Shown: positions 44,392 through 51,298, counted from the stretch's first letter. The stretch: 64,000 bases of DNA from Roseburia hominis (GCF_021531695.1 NZ_JADYUI010000009.1:40916-104915); one strand, 5' to 3'. Numbers and translations are program-made. The notes: generated by a model not told the origin, from the sequence alone.

Positions 44392-44901
44392 TTACGCTTG
44401 TTTCAATAGTTTCTTTTCTTCTGTCTTTACTTCTGTACTTCCATAATAGTTTCTAATATCATCCATTGATAAGGCTTTCTTTCCTTTTTTTCTAAATGCT
44501 TCCGTGTGGTAATACCAAGCCTTTTTTTGCCCTGCATATTTGAAACCAAGCTCTTTTAATTCTTTTCTATAATTGAAACTATTAAAACACCAAATCCAGT
44601 TGCCTATAATCTCAATAGTAATACCATCAAATCCGATTATCTTATTAAGCATATCACGCAAGGCTTGATCTTCTGAAAAATCGTAATATTTCTTATTAAA
44701 ATCAGCTTTTCCATTTTCATTGTCTGCCGTCTTGCTCTCATGTCTATCCTTTAATACTTTGAATAGTTTGTCATATTCTGCATTGATTGCTTGAGTTGCT
44801 GCGGTTGATCCGTTTGGGTTATCTGGGTGAAACTGCTTTAAAAGTTCCTTGTATTGTTTTCTTAACTCTTCTAATGTTTCAACATTTTTAAAATATGTCA
44901 T
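44392..44901 (-). CDS. J-domain protein
   Basis: A 169-residue protein. The N-terminal 60 residues are a J domain (LEELRKQYKELLKQFHPDNPNG, with the HPD motif), which stimulates DnaK. The remainder has a charged linker and a domain with IEIIGNWIWCFNSF and YRKELKELGFKYAGQKKAWYYH. The latter is common in mobile-element J proteins. RBS AAAGGAGG. Its leader carries AATCAATCAAATATA and its promoter the ACCCTA-type operator, both shared with the divergent gene at 45211. Confidence 0.85.
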   Translation of the reverse strand: MTYFKNVETLEELRKQYKELLKQFHPDNPNGSTAATQAINAEYDKLFKVLKDRHESKTADNENGKADFNKKYYDFSEDQALRDMLNKIIGFDGITIEIIGNWIWCFNSFNYRKELKELGFKYAGQKKAWYYHTEAFRKKGKKALSMDDIRNYYGSTEVKTEEKKLLKQA

Positions 44902-44927
44902 AGTGAAAACCTCCTTTAAAAATTTTT

Positions 44928-44942
44928 ATATTTGATTGATTT
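44928..44942 (-). promoter_or_regulatory. Leader motif AATCAATCAAATATA (copy 1, J-domain gene)
   Basis: Read on the minus strand, the motif lies about 12 nt upstream of AAAGGAGG of the J-domain gene. It is 15 of 16 bases of the motif before the genes at 45211 and 45644, and is complementary to the candidate small RNA at 52876-52891. Confidence 0.65.
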
Positions 44943-44951
44943 GTTAAGTAC

Positions 44952-44983
44952 ATTATAACCAAACTCTAGGGTAATTTCAATAT
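44952..44983 (-). promoter_or_regulatory. Minus-strand promoter with operator in the spacer
   Basis: Minus strand: TTGAAA, 17-bp spacer holding ACCCTAGAGTTTGGTTA, then TATAAT (plus-strand ATTATA around 44952-44957). It is the mirror image of the plus-strand promoter at 45095-45123. Confidence 0.75.
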
Positions 44984-45119
44984 ACAAATACACTAAAGAT
45001 AGGGTAAAAATCCAGGTATCTTTTATGCAATATTACCCTAACACTAGGTTAGAAATGCACAAAATAAAACCCTAATGTTTGGATATTTTGTATATTGAAA
45101 ATACCCTAACACTAGGTTA
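44956..45119. promoter_or_regulatory. Array of five ACCCTA...TAGG operator-like sites
   Basis: Sites: 44956-44973 (inverted, TAACCAAACTCTAGGGTA), 44992-45006 (inverted, partial), 45034-45051 (TACCCTAACACTAGGTTA), 45069-45084 (partial, ACCCTAATGTTTGGAT) and 45102-45119 (TACCCTAACACTAGGTTA, identical to the third). The outer sites fill the spacers of the two divergent promoters. A palindromic relative lies at 53256-53277. Confidence 0.72.
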
Positions 45120-45123
45120 TAAT
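45095..45123 (+). promoter_or_regulatory. Plus-strand promoter with operator in the spacer
   Basis: TTGAAA (45095-45100), 17-bp spacer, TATAAT (45118-45123); the TACCCTAACACTAGGTTA operator occupies the spacer and touches the -10. Confidence 0.8.
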
Positions 45124-45177
45124 AAACTCAACAGTTGAACAGAGCAACACCGAATCGGTGAAGTTCCAACAACTGAA

Positions 45178-45193
45178 AATCAATCAAATATAT
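45178..45193 (+). promoter_or_regulatory. Leader motif AATCAATCAAATATAT (copy 2)
   Basis: Lies directly before ATAGGAGG, the ribosome-binding site of the gene at 45211. Upstream in the same leader, CACCG/CGGTG and CAGTTG/CAACTG can form a branched hairpin (45130-45175). Complementary over 16 nt to the RNA candidate at 52840. Confidence 0.65.
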
Positions 45194-45210
45194 ATAGGAG
45201 GTCGGTTGTT

Positions 45211-45504
45211 ATGACTAACAAAGAACTAATTGCAAAATGCAAAGAGTACCAGAAAATCACAGCAGAAATTGAAGAAAGAGAGTTAAAGCAAAAACAGATT
45301 CAGGCAGAACTCAAAAAGGAACTTGAGCGAAAGAAAGTTGATGAAATGGATGTTGACATTTATCACTTTAGCAACAAAGCCACAAAGGGCAGAACACTTT
45401 TTGATACAAAGGCATTTGCTGAAAAGCATCCTAAACTTTTTAAGCAGTTCACAAAAGAGGGAAAGCCTGGCACAAGATTTTTATTCGGACTAATTAAAGA
45501 CTAG
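45211..45504 (+). CDS. Coiled-coil hypothetical protein
   Basis: 97 residues. The first half is a charged helix (ITAEIEERELKQKQIQAELKKELERKK), the second contains KGRTLFDTKAFAEKHPKLFKQFTKEG. It looks like the phage/plasmid small proteins that pair a coiled coil with a short helical domain. Function unknown. Strong RBS GGAGGT. Expression is likely controlled by the divergent operator array and the leader motif. Confidence 0.72.
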   Translation: MTNKELIAKCKEYQKITAEIEERELKQKQIQAELKKELERKKVDEMDVDIYHFSNKATKGRTLFDTKAFAEKHPKLFKQFTKEGKPGTRFLFGLIKD

Positions 45505-45538
45505 GCAAAAAGGCAGAGGATAGCAACTAATCAAAGGA

Positions 45539-45580
45539 TGGGCGAATGGTTTCTGTAGGGTTCGATTCCCTACACGCTCA
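45539..45580 (+). ncRNA. tRNA-like minihelix (T-arm plus acceptor-like stem)
   Basis: GTAGG-GTTCGATTC-CCTAC (45555-45573) is a consensus tRNA T-arm with the GTTCGATTC loop. TGGGCG (45539-45544) pairs with CGCTCA (45575-45580) as an acceptor-like stem. There is no D-arm, anticodon arm or CCA. A perfect hairpin GGCTA/TAGCC follows at 45583-45598. It lies between two element genes and may be a tRNA remnant, a tRNA mimic or a chance fold. Confidence 0.4.
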
Positions 45581-45603
45581 CTCGGCTAATCAATAGCCGG
45601 AAT

Positions 45604-45619
45604 AATCAATCAAATATAT
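45604..45619 (+). promoter_or_regulatory. Leader motif AATCAATCAAATATAT (copy 3)
   Basis: The same 16 bases as copy 2, 9 nt upstream of AGAAAGGTAGG before the gene at 45644. Confidence 0.65.
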
Positions 45620-45643
45620 TTTATAGAAAGGTAGGTAATCCCT

Positions 45644-46042
45644 ATGAGAAACAAAAATTTTAAGAACATTGGTAACGTAGCAATCAGCGAAATCGCATTA
45701 TGCGATACAACTATCGGTTTATATATTCCGATTGAGAAGATGTCAGAGAACATCCGCAGAGAGTACGAAAAGAGCGAAAAGCACTTCACAGAAACAGTCA
45801 ATAAAGAACATCCAGAAATTGACTTGTCACAGTACACACTTTACAGAGATGTAGCACTTCACATGGATTTGGATAATGGCAAGGTTAAATATTCGGTTGC
45901 AATCATCCTTTGGATTGAGAATGAGCAGGGCGAGGAAATCCACGTTGAGTTTTATGATCCGTTTGAGGTGGAAATCAATGACGAGGATAACAAGTATCTG
46001 AAAAAGCTAGTAATGAATAAGTTGATGGAAGCATTCTTCTAA
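45644..46042 (+). CDS. Hypothetical protein
   Basis: 132 residues, mixed alpha/beta, acidic. Tracts include VAISEIALCDTTIGLYIPIEKM and VEFYDPFEVEINDEDNKYLKKL. No family recognised. Shares the leader motif with the 45211 and J-domain genes, so probably the same regulon. Confidence 0.65.
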   Translation: MRNKNFKNIGNVAISEIALCDTTIGLYIPIEKMSENIRREYEKSEKHFTETVNKEHPEIDLSQYTLYRDVALHMDLDNGKVKYSVAIILWIENEQGEEIHVEFYDPFEVEINDEDNKYLKKLVMNKLMEAFF

Positions 46043-46115
46043 TCAGCAGTTGGAAAATTTGGGTTGGGGTTCTTCGGAATCCCTACCCATTGAAAAATAT
46101 ACGGAGGTGCTAATC

Positions 46116-46721
46116 ATGGAAGAAAGAACATGGAGAAGAGGACAAAAGCAGACATATACAGATAGACCACTCACGGACGAAGAAAGAGAGTTTGCAGCCG
46201 ATTGGGAAAATTACAAGAAGTTATTCGAGATTATGAGATATTACAACCTCAACGAAGAGGAATGGTACGACATTCTTATTATTCCATATTTGCAGGCAGT
46301 AAAAAAATATCATGTTAGAGAGGATTTGCGGAAAAATTACAAGTTTTTCCACGTTCTCAATCTGATGATAACGAAAGCAGTTTATAACCACAACAGAGCA
46401 ATGAACAGACAGAGCAGAATGCCGGAAGGTGGCTTTGTTAGTTTAGATTATACATTACAGGGTGATAATCCATTTTGTGAATATCAGATTGCCGAATGGT
46501 GGATTGACCGCAAACAGCAGACGGAAAGAATTGTACTTGATAATGAAATGTTAGCGGAAATTTTAGTCGGTTTGGATGATGTGCAAAGTAGAATTTTTGA
46601 AATGCTTCTTGAAGGTTACAACAAGAGGGAAATTAGCAAGCAGTTGTCAATTAGTTACACAACATTAAAGGCACAGTTGGAAAAATTGCAGAGCGTTGTT
46701 ACTGACTACCTCTCAATGTAG
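46116..46721 (+). CDS. Sigma-70-like protein 1 (region 4-type HTH)
   Basis: 201 residues from ATG 46116 behind ACGGAGGTG. The C-terminal MLAEILVGLDDVQSRIFEMLLEGYNKREISKQLSISYTTLKAQLEKLQSVV is a region 4-like helix-turn-helix. The N-terminal part (LTDEEREFAADWENYKKLFEIMRYYNL) resembles a degenerate region 2. It may be an element-specific sigma factor or activator. It is followed at 12 bp by a second, related protein. Confidence 0.75.
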   Translation: MEERTWRRGQKQTYTDRPLTDEEREFAADWENYKKLFEIMRYYNLNEEEWYDILIIPYLQAVKKYHVREDLRKNYKFFHVLNLMITKAVYNHNRAMNRQSRMPEGGFVSLDYTLQGDNPFCEYQIAEWWIDRKQQTERIVLDNEMLAEILVGLDDVQSRIFEMLLEGYNKREISKQLSISYTTLKAQLEKLQSVVTDYLSM

Positions 46722-46733
46722 GGAGGTGGTCAC

Positions 46734-47294
46734 ATGGAAAATAAGCAACGAATAAGACCATTAACACCAACGGAACGGAAATTTGCAGAGGAAAAATATC
46801 ATCTAATCACTGACTTTTTGAAGCGGTCAAAACTAGATGCAGAGGAATTTTTTGATATTGTAGTTTTTGATTTTCTGTTATCTGTGGAAATTTACTTGAA
46901 TAGTGAAGATTTACAGAAGAAATGCAACTTTGAAGCATTTTCCTATATGTATATGAAACGTGCTATATACAGACATTTCAGAGAACAAAAAGCATTAAAA
47001 AGAAGTTCTGAAGCTGGGGCAGATATTAGTTTTGATGAAGTGGATGCCTATATAGGAAAGTCAATAAACAGTATGGAAAATTCTTCATCATTGGAGCATG
47101 AGGAAACTATAAAGCAGATAGAAAGCATTTTAACAATGGAACAACAACGGATTTTCTTTGACAAGTTGGAAGGCTACTCACTCAAAGAGATAGCAGACAA
47201 CAACGGAATCAAGCCAAAGCGAGTATATAAGCAGTTTGGAAAAATCAAAAGTGTTGTAGCTGATGTGATGAATGAACAAAGGCTATTAGGATAA
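46734..47294 (+). CDS. Sigma-70-like protein 2
   Basis: 186 residues, RBS GGGAGGTGG. Same plan as its upstream neighbour: LTPTERKFAEEKYHLITDFL at the N-terminus, FEAFSYMYMKRAIYRHFREQ in a region 2-like middle, and SILTMEQQRIFFDKLEGYSLKEIADNNGIKPKRVYKQFGKIKSVV as region 4. Likely a tandem duplicate that diverged. Confidence 0.75.
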   Translation: MENKQRIRPLTPTERKFAEEKYHLITDFLKRSKLDAEEFFDIVVFDFLLSVEIYLNSEDLQKKCNFEAFSYMYMKRAIYRHFREQKALKRSSEAGADISFDEVDAYIGKSINSMENSSSLEHEETIKQIESILTMEQQRIFFDKLEGYSLKEIADNNGIKPKRVYKQFGKIKSVVADVMNEQRLLG

Positions 47295-47314
47295 TTGGAA
47301 AGGTGGAAAATATT

Positions 47315-47548
47315 ATGTTTAACTTTAGAATCATTGATACCGCAGACGGAAACCAGATTATAGATAGACAGTTGAAAACACCATACAACGCATTGACACC
47401 TACTCAAATGGTGGAATACATGGAAATGGATAATCAGCTTGCATATATGGATAGATTGGAAAAGAAAGCCAGGGAAGAAGCTGACCGCAGATGTAGAGTT
47501 GCAAGAAATCCGTTTTACAGATTGGCTTGTATGTGTGGATTGTTTTAA
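47315..47548 (+). CDS. Small hypothetical protein
   Basis: 77 residues from ATG 47315, 8 nt after AAAGGTGG. A helical charged segment (DRLEKKAREEADRRCRVARNPF) ends in a hydrophobic Cys-containing tail. No family recognised. Confidence 0.6.
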   Translation: MFNFRIIDTADGNQIIDRQLKTPYNALTPTQMVEYMEMDNQLAYMDRLEKKAREEADRRCRVARNPFYRLACMCGLF

Positions 47549-47606
47549 TTTAAAATACTTGGACTGCTTGAAATATAACAGTCCTCAAATGGAAAGAAGG
47601 TATATT

Positions 47607-48209
47607 ATGGCAATCGTAATTACTAATGGAGCATATTATATATATTTGAATCAAAATGGAAAACATAGAAAGACAAATGATATTTGCCAAGCGTTGCAAT
47701 TTAATAGTATAAATGAAGCAATTAAATATATGAATAAGGCACCGGCAAAGACCGATGGATATTATGTATATGATACTCATACCAAACATGTATTATGGAA
47801 ACGATTAACAGAAGAAGAACAGACCGCTATGCAGGAACTAAAAGAACGAAAGGCAAATATAAATAGAAGAAATGATGGAAAAATTAAGAGAAGAACATAT
47901 TCGCCAGACGTAAAGAAACTAATTTATATAAAATCAGATGGAAGATGTGCATTGTGTGGTAGAAAAATTTTATTAGAAGATGCAACGTTAGATCATATTG
48001 TGCCATTAGCCAAAGGAGGCATTGATTCTGTAGAAAATCTTCAACTCTGTTGTCATGCTGATAATATTTTTAAGGGAGCAATCAAACCAGAAGATTTCAT
48101 GGAACGTATCACAGAAATTTTTATGTATCAGATGGAAAAGAAGAGCAACAACGGATTAAGATGGAAACTTGCAAGCAGATTGTTTTCTCCATTGCTACAT
48201 AAGAATTAA
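47607..48209 (+). CDS. HNH endonuclease
   Basis: 200 residues from ATG 47607 behind AAAGAAGG. The C-terminal half is an HNH nuclease: CALCGRKI, LDHIVPLAKGGIDSVENLQLCCHADN, with the His-Asn-His core and a CxxC. The N-terminal half (GAYYIYLNQNGKHRKT) is a small beta domain of unknown use. HNH proteins of this type cut DNA in phages, introns and defence systems. Confidence 0.88.
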   Translation: MAIVITNGAYYIYLNQNGKHRKTNDICQALQFNSINEAIKYMNKAPAKTDGYYVYDTHTKHVLWKRLTEEEQTAMQELKERKANINRRNDGKIKRRTYSPDVKKLIYIKSDGRCALCGRKILLEDATLDHIVPLAKGGIDSVENLQLCCHADNIFKGAIKPEDFMERITEIFMYQMEKKSNNGLRWKLASRLFSPLLHKN

Positions 48210-48211
48210 CC

Positions 48212-48240
48212 TTGCTTTAGTGTAATTTGAATGATATAAT
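48212..48240 (+). promoter_or_regulatory. Promoter of the 48270 gene
   Basis: TTGCTT (48212-48217), 17-bp spacer, TATAAT (48235-48240). Confidence 0.7.
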
Positions 48241-48269
48241 TATAGACAAAAACAGAAGAGGTGAAACCG

Positions 48270-48692
48270 ATGCTTTTATATACAAAATTATTTGCTTTAT
48301 TTGATAAATACGATATTAAACAGCTTGACTTGAAACCATATGTGGGAAATGAAACCTTGCGTAAATTGAAGTTGTTTAACACATATCAGGAGTGTAAACC
48401 TTCTTCATTTTGTTATGGAATCACTTTAGAGGAAATAAATAAACAGCTATTAGAATCAGCAGAAACACCGAAGATCATAAACTCTAAAGGGAAAGAAGTC
48501 AATCATCCATATGTAAACAGAACGATTGACAGCAGGACTTTTGATGAAATATGCAGATGGCTAACTAATCTAATTCGAGAGAAAGAGGGAAATCCTTCTA
48601 TATTGATACAGCCTGATGATATTATGGAGTATGTGGAAGATACACCAGAGGTTTTAGAAGTAACAAAGAGCAAGAAACAAATTTCAGACTAA
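48270..48692 (+). CDS. Hypothetical protein, helical
   Basis: 140 residues from ATG 48270 (GTG 48261 is an alternative) behind AGAGGTG. LFDKYDIKQLDLKPYVGNETLRKLK and SRTFDEICRWLTNLI look like a small HTH-like or helical protein. No family recognised. Confidence 0.62.
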   Translation: MLLYTKLFALFDKYDIKQLDLKPYVGNETLRKLKLFNTYQECKPSSFCYGITLEEINKQLLESAETPKIINSKGKEVNHPYVNRTIDSRTFDEICRWLTNLIREKEGNPSILIQPDDIMEYVEDTPEVLEVTKSKKQISD

Positions 48693-48699
48693 TTAAAAA

Positions 48700-48723
48700 G
48701 GGTACTTGAAAAATCAAGCACCC
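48700..48723 (-). terminator. Terminator of the type I toxin mRNA
   Basis: Minus strand: GGGTGCTTGA pairs with TCAAGTACCC around a 4-nt loop, then TTTTT. It lies about 110 nt beyond the toxin stop codon; the antitoxin promoter lies inside it on the other strand. Confidence 0.75.
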
Positions 48724-48734
48724 CATTGTATAAT
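48706..48734 (+). promoter_or_regulatory. Promoter of the antitoxin RNA
   Basis: TTGAAA (48706-48711), 17-bp spacer, TATAAT (48729-48734). No plus-strand gene follows before the terminator at 48799-48842, so it should make a short RNA. Confidence 0.7.
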
Positions 48735-48740
48735 CTACTT

Positions 48741-48842
48741 AGAAAGGTATTCGGAATTGAAGTTTCCGATTGCCCTCAGTATTAAATACGATTACAAGAA
48801 TAGCATCCTCAACTTTGGACGGTAGGGATGCTATTTCTTTTT
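48741..48842 (+). ncRNA. Antisense RNA antitoxin candidate of a type I toxin-antitoxin locus
   Basis: About 100 nt from a consensus promoter to a perfect terminator (AATAGCATCC / GGATGCTATT then TCTTTTT, 48799-48842). It lies fully within the predicted toxin mRNA on the opposite strand, overlapping its 3' untranslated part and last codons. This convergent layout is the one known for TxpA/RatA and BsrG/SR4. Confidence 0.65.
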
Positions 48843-48920
48843 GTTATTATGATTGTCTATGTAAGACAGAGCCGCAAAGATTACCAGTAAAAGCGTAAGT
48901 ACATCACCTAAACTTATCAT
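48831..48920 (-). CDS. Type I toxin, short holin-like membrane peptide
   Basis: A 29-residue peptide that starts MISLGDVLTLLLVIFAAL and ends with the polar tail IDNHNNKKK. One membrane helix with a short charged tail is the hallmark of the putative holin-like toxin (TxpA/BsrG-like) group. RBS GGAGGG lies 10 nt upstream; a four-codon mini-ORF (ATG CCC CTA TGA) overlaps the start as ATGA. The leader is about 80 nt. Too short for routine gene calling. Confidence 0.75.
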   Translation of the reverse strand: MISLGDVLTLLLVIFAALSYIDNHNNKKK

Positions 48921-49002
48921 AGGGGCATCACCCTCCTTTTGTACTAGAGGGCATCTAACATCGTAAAATCACATCCTACTTTCTTTTCAATTACACGATC
49001 AC

Positions 49003-49031
49003 ATTATAACATACACAGAACAGATGTTCAA
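49003..49031 (-). promoter_or_regulatory. Promoter of the type I toxin
   Basis: Minus strand: TTGAAC (49026-49031), 17-bp spacer, TATAAT (49003-49008). The transcript would start near 48997 and give a leader of about 75-80 nt. Confidence 0.7.
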
Positions 49032-49081
49032 TCAAAAAAAGGTAAATCCACTATATATTATATATAGAAGAAATACCTCAT

Positions 49082-49222
49082 TTACGACTGCTGCCGTTTG
49101 GAATTTTCATGTTGTAGCATTACAAGTTTGTAGTTGTCCTGAATACATTGCATTTCTAATTGTCGCAGTTTCTTTTTCTTTCTGGAAATCATATAATCTA
49201 AAATCTTTTCTAATATTTTCAA
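49082..49222 (-). CDS. Small basic helical protein (possible)
   Basis: 46 residues from TTG 49222, 8 nt after GGAGGT. Sequence includes KILEKILDYMISRKKKKLRQLEM and ends KRQQS. Plausible coding potential but no family. The overlapping plus-strand frame of 146 codons looks non-coding. Confidence 0.4.
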   Translation of the reverse strand: MKILEKILDYMISRKKKKLRQLEMQCIQDNYKLVMLQHENSKRQQS

Positions 49223-49311
49223 TGAGATACCTCCAATCATTCAATTTACATATATATGATACCTTGCTAATGGAAAATATACAAGATTTACTCCGAAAAA
49301 TCATCAAATTA

Positions 49312-49345
49312 TTTTCGCCACATAAGGGCAATTATGTAGCCAAAA
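49312..49345. repeat. dif-like inverted repeat beside the recombinase gene (core site candidate)
   Basis: Left arm TTTTCGCCACATAA (49312-49325), 6-bp centre GGGCAA, right arm TTATGTAGCCAAAA (49332-49345); the arms are inverted with two mismatches. An 11-14-bp arm with a 6-bp centre is the geometry of Xer/dif core sites, and the TTATGTA arm resembles the XerD half of Firmicute dif. Confidence 0.6.
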
Positions 49346-49373
49346 AGGGTATTTATATTATAGAAGGGATATT

Positions 49374-49423
49374 ATTTCGCCACATAATTTATATTCTTTC
49401 TAGCGAAAAATATCGCCACATAA
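49374..49423. repeat. Further direct repeats TCGCCACATAATTTAT upstream of the recombinase
   Basis: ATTTCGCCACATAA at 49374-49387 and ATCGCCACATAA at 49412-49423 repeat the left arm of the dif-like site and share the downstream TTTAT. An inverted TAGCGAAAAA lies between them (49401-49410). Accessory recombinase sites or operators are possible. Confidence 0.6.
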
Positions 49424-49444
49424 TTTATTTTGGAGGTTGGCTGA

Positions 49445-50320
49445 ATGGAAAAATATCTGAATGAGTTCATAGAAAAATTGAAACTGGAAGGAAAATCTAC
49501 AAATACAATCAAATCCTATAAAGCACATATGCAAGAATATTTTCAATGGTTCGCTGATAGTTTCGGGAATACAGAGTTTAAAGGTCTATATCGCTCCAAC
49601 ATTCAGGAATACAAAAATTACTTGAAGAACATCAAGCGTATAGGAAAAGACAATCATAATCTGGATGGAAAGACAATCAATGCTAAATTGTCAGCTTTGG
49701 CAAAATACAATGAGTTAATGCAACCAGACAATATTGTTATATCCAAATCGGATTATATAAAGATTCAAGAGAACGCAATCAATCCTACGGAAATAACAAA
49801 GGAAGATATAGAAGCATTCAGACAACGGATTCTTCAATCTGAAGGTACTCATGCTTTACGGAATTATGCCATTGTTACAGTTATGATGTACACAGGCTTG
49901 CGGATCAGTGAAGTGCTTAGATTAAAGAAAACGGATGTGTCAACTATTACTGGTGAAATCCGTGTTACTGATGGAAAAGGAGAGAAGCAACGCATTGTCA
50001 TTATGAATAGTAAAGTGATTGATGCAATCAATGAATACAAACGACATTATAATAAGGAAGAAACAGAGTTACTTTTCTATAATGCAAATGGAAAACCATT
50101 AGACCGTACAGCCATAAATAAGGTATTTTGGGAATTTAGAGATAAGGATAAACCAATCTCACCTCATAGTCTTAGACATTATTTCTGTAGTTCAGCTTTA
50201 GAGGCTGGATATACCATTTCAGAAGTTGCAATGTTAGCCGGGCATTCAAATATTCATACAACAATGAGATATACAAATCCTTCCATGCAGAAGATAAAAG
50301 AGCGTGCAGAATTATTATAA
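49445..50320 (+). CDS. Tyrosine recombinase, XerC/XerD type
   Basis: 291 residues. N-terminal SAM-like core-binding domain (LNEFIEKLKLEGKSTNTIKSYKAHMQEYFQWF). The catalytic domain has Arg in YTGLRISEVLRL, Lys in VTDGKGEKQR, HSLRHYF (His-x-x-Arg), GHSNIHTT and the nucleophile Tyr in MRYTNPS. Typical of XerCD-like enzymes for dimer resolution or integration. A dif-like inverted repeat and two further arm copies lie 20-130 bp upstream. RBS TTGGAGG. Confidence 0.93.
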   Translation: MEKYLNEFIEKLKLEGKSTNTIKSYKAHMQEYFQWFADSFGNTEFKGLYRSNIQEYKNYLKNIKRIGKDNHNLDGKTINAKLSALAKYNELMQPDNIVISKSDYIKIQENAINPTEITKEDIEAFRQRILQSEGTHALRNYAIVTVMMYTGLRISEVLRLKKTDVSTITGEIRVTDGKGEKQRIVIMNSKVIDAINEYKRHYNKEETELLFYNANGKPLDRTAINKVFWEFRDKDKPISPHSLRHYFCSSALEAGYTISEVAMLAGHSNIHTTMRYTNPSMQKIKERAELL

Positions 50321-50409
50321 ATAATTATTGATAGGTGGGGGGAAATTTATTCTCAAAATGGGTATTAGATATATAGAGAAACATAAAATTGTGATGGAGG
50401 ATAGAAAGA

Positions 50410-50637
50410 ATGGATAAATATTGTGAACAGATTATAAGAACAGAATTATTAAAAGTGATACAGAAAGCATTTAATGAGGGTGTAGAAACTGGTATTCAGC
50501 AGATGGAAGATAAGATACAAAAGCACTGTGAAATTGGTAAGCCAGTGTTAGCGAATGGTGATTTATATTTCTTTCAGGATAGTCAGGAACATTTAAGAGA
50601 AATTATGGACAGTTTTGACCAACCAAGAGAAAAATAG
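50410..50637 (+). CDS. Small hypothetical protein
   Basis: 75 residues, RBS ATGGAGG. MDKYCEQIIRTELLKVIQKAFNEGVETGIQQMEDKI is a helical region, followed by LANGDLYFFQDSQEHLREI. Unknown. Followed closely by the zinc-finger gene at 50652. Confidence 0.6.
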   Translation: MDKYCEQIIRTELLKVIQKAFNEGVETGIQQMEDKIQKHCEIGKPVLANGDLYFFQDSQEHLREIMDSFDQPREK

Positions 50638-50651
50638 GAGGATTAAACAGA

Positions 50652-51047
50652 ATGGTAATAGAAAACAAATTTGAGATTGGACAAGAAGTGTATGTTATTC
50701 GGAAAGAGAGAGTTAAAGAAAAATGTTCAGCTTGTAATGGTGCAGGACACAAAATTATTGATGGGAACGAATACTATTGCAGCAAGTGTAATGGAAAAGG
50801 ATATTCGAGATATGAAACTAAGGAAGAATATCAAGTTAAAGGATTAAAAACAGTAACCCTTATAAAATCTATTACTCAATTACAAGAGAAAGAACTAATT
50901 CCGCAAACAGTAATTATATATAATGTTGACAGTGAAGGTATGACTTTAAAGGAAGTTCCAGAACATCATTTGTTTACTACTAAAGAAGAAGCGGAAGCAT
51001 GTTGTAAAGAATTAAATGAGGAGGAATCAGCAAATGGCAACAGATAG
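50652..51047 (+). CDS. DnaJ-type zinc-finger protein
   Basis: 131 residues. CSACNGAGHKII and YYCSKCNGKGYS form a pair of CxxCxGxG elements, the DnaJ central zinc finger, without a J domain. It may work with the J-domain protein at 44392 or bind RNA/DNA. The C-terminal part has a basic tail. The next gene starts inside its 3' end. Confidence 0.7.
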   Translation: MVIENKFEIGQEVYVIRKERVKEKCSACNGAGHKIIDGNEYYCSKCNGKGYSRYETKEEYQVKGLKTVTLIKSITQLQEKELIPQTVIIYNVDSEGMTLKEVPEHHLFTTKEEAEACCKELNEEESANGNR

Positions 51048-51222
51048 ACAAACCCCTTGCTTATATTATGTATGTGCTGGATTATGTGAGAAAGGCAGAA
51101 AAGCGGATCATGCTCATTATTGTCAGCACTGCGATAAATATAAGCCACGCTGTAGAGTCAGATATAAGAATCAGAAGAAGGAAAAGTTGGAAAAGATACG
51201 GAAGAATGAAAAATATGAGTAA
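51034..51222 (+). CDS. Small Cys/His-rich protein
   Basis: 62 residues from ATG 51034, behind GAGGAGG within the previous gene (14-bp overlap). CLYYVCAGLCEKG and HYCQHCDKYKPRC likely ligate zinc; a basic tail (RYKNQKKEKLEKIRKNEK) follows. Function unknown. Confidence 0.6.
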   Translation: MATDRQTPCLYYVCAGLCEKGRKADHAHYCQHCDKYKPRCRVRYKNQKKEKLEKIRKNEKYE

Positions 51223-51298
51223 TCTTTTAAAATTTTTTCTGTTATGTGGGGAAAACGGAACATAAAAAGGGCATTACTTATATGAAGAGGTAATTAAC

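Noticed and set aside
45481..45600. Complete tRNA gene
   Set aside because: T-arm and acceptor-like stem exist, but no D-arm, anticodon arm or matching 7-bp 5' strand upstream.
49024..49464. 146-codon plus-strand ORF upstream of the recombinase
   Set aside because: Poor start context, composition unlike a protein (aromatic and Ile runs from AT-rich DNA), and it overlaps the dif-like repeats and the toxin promoter.
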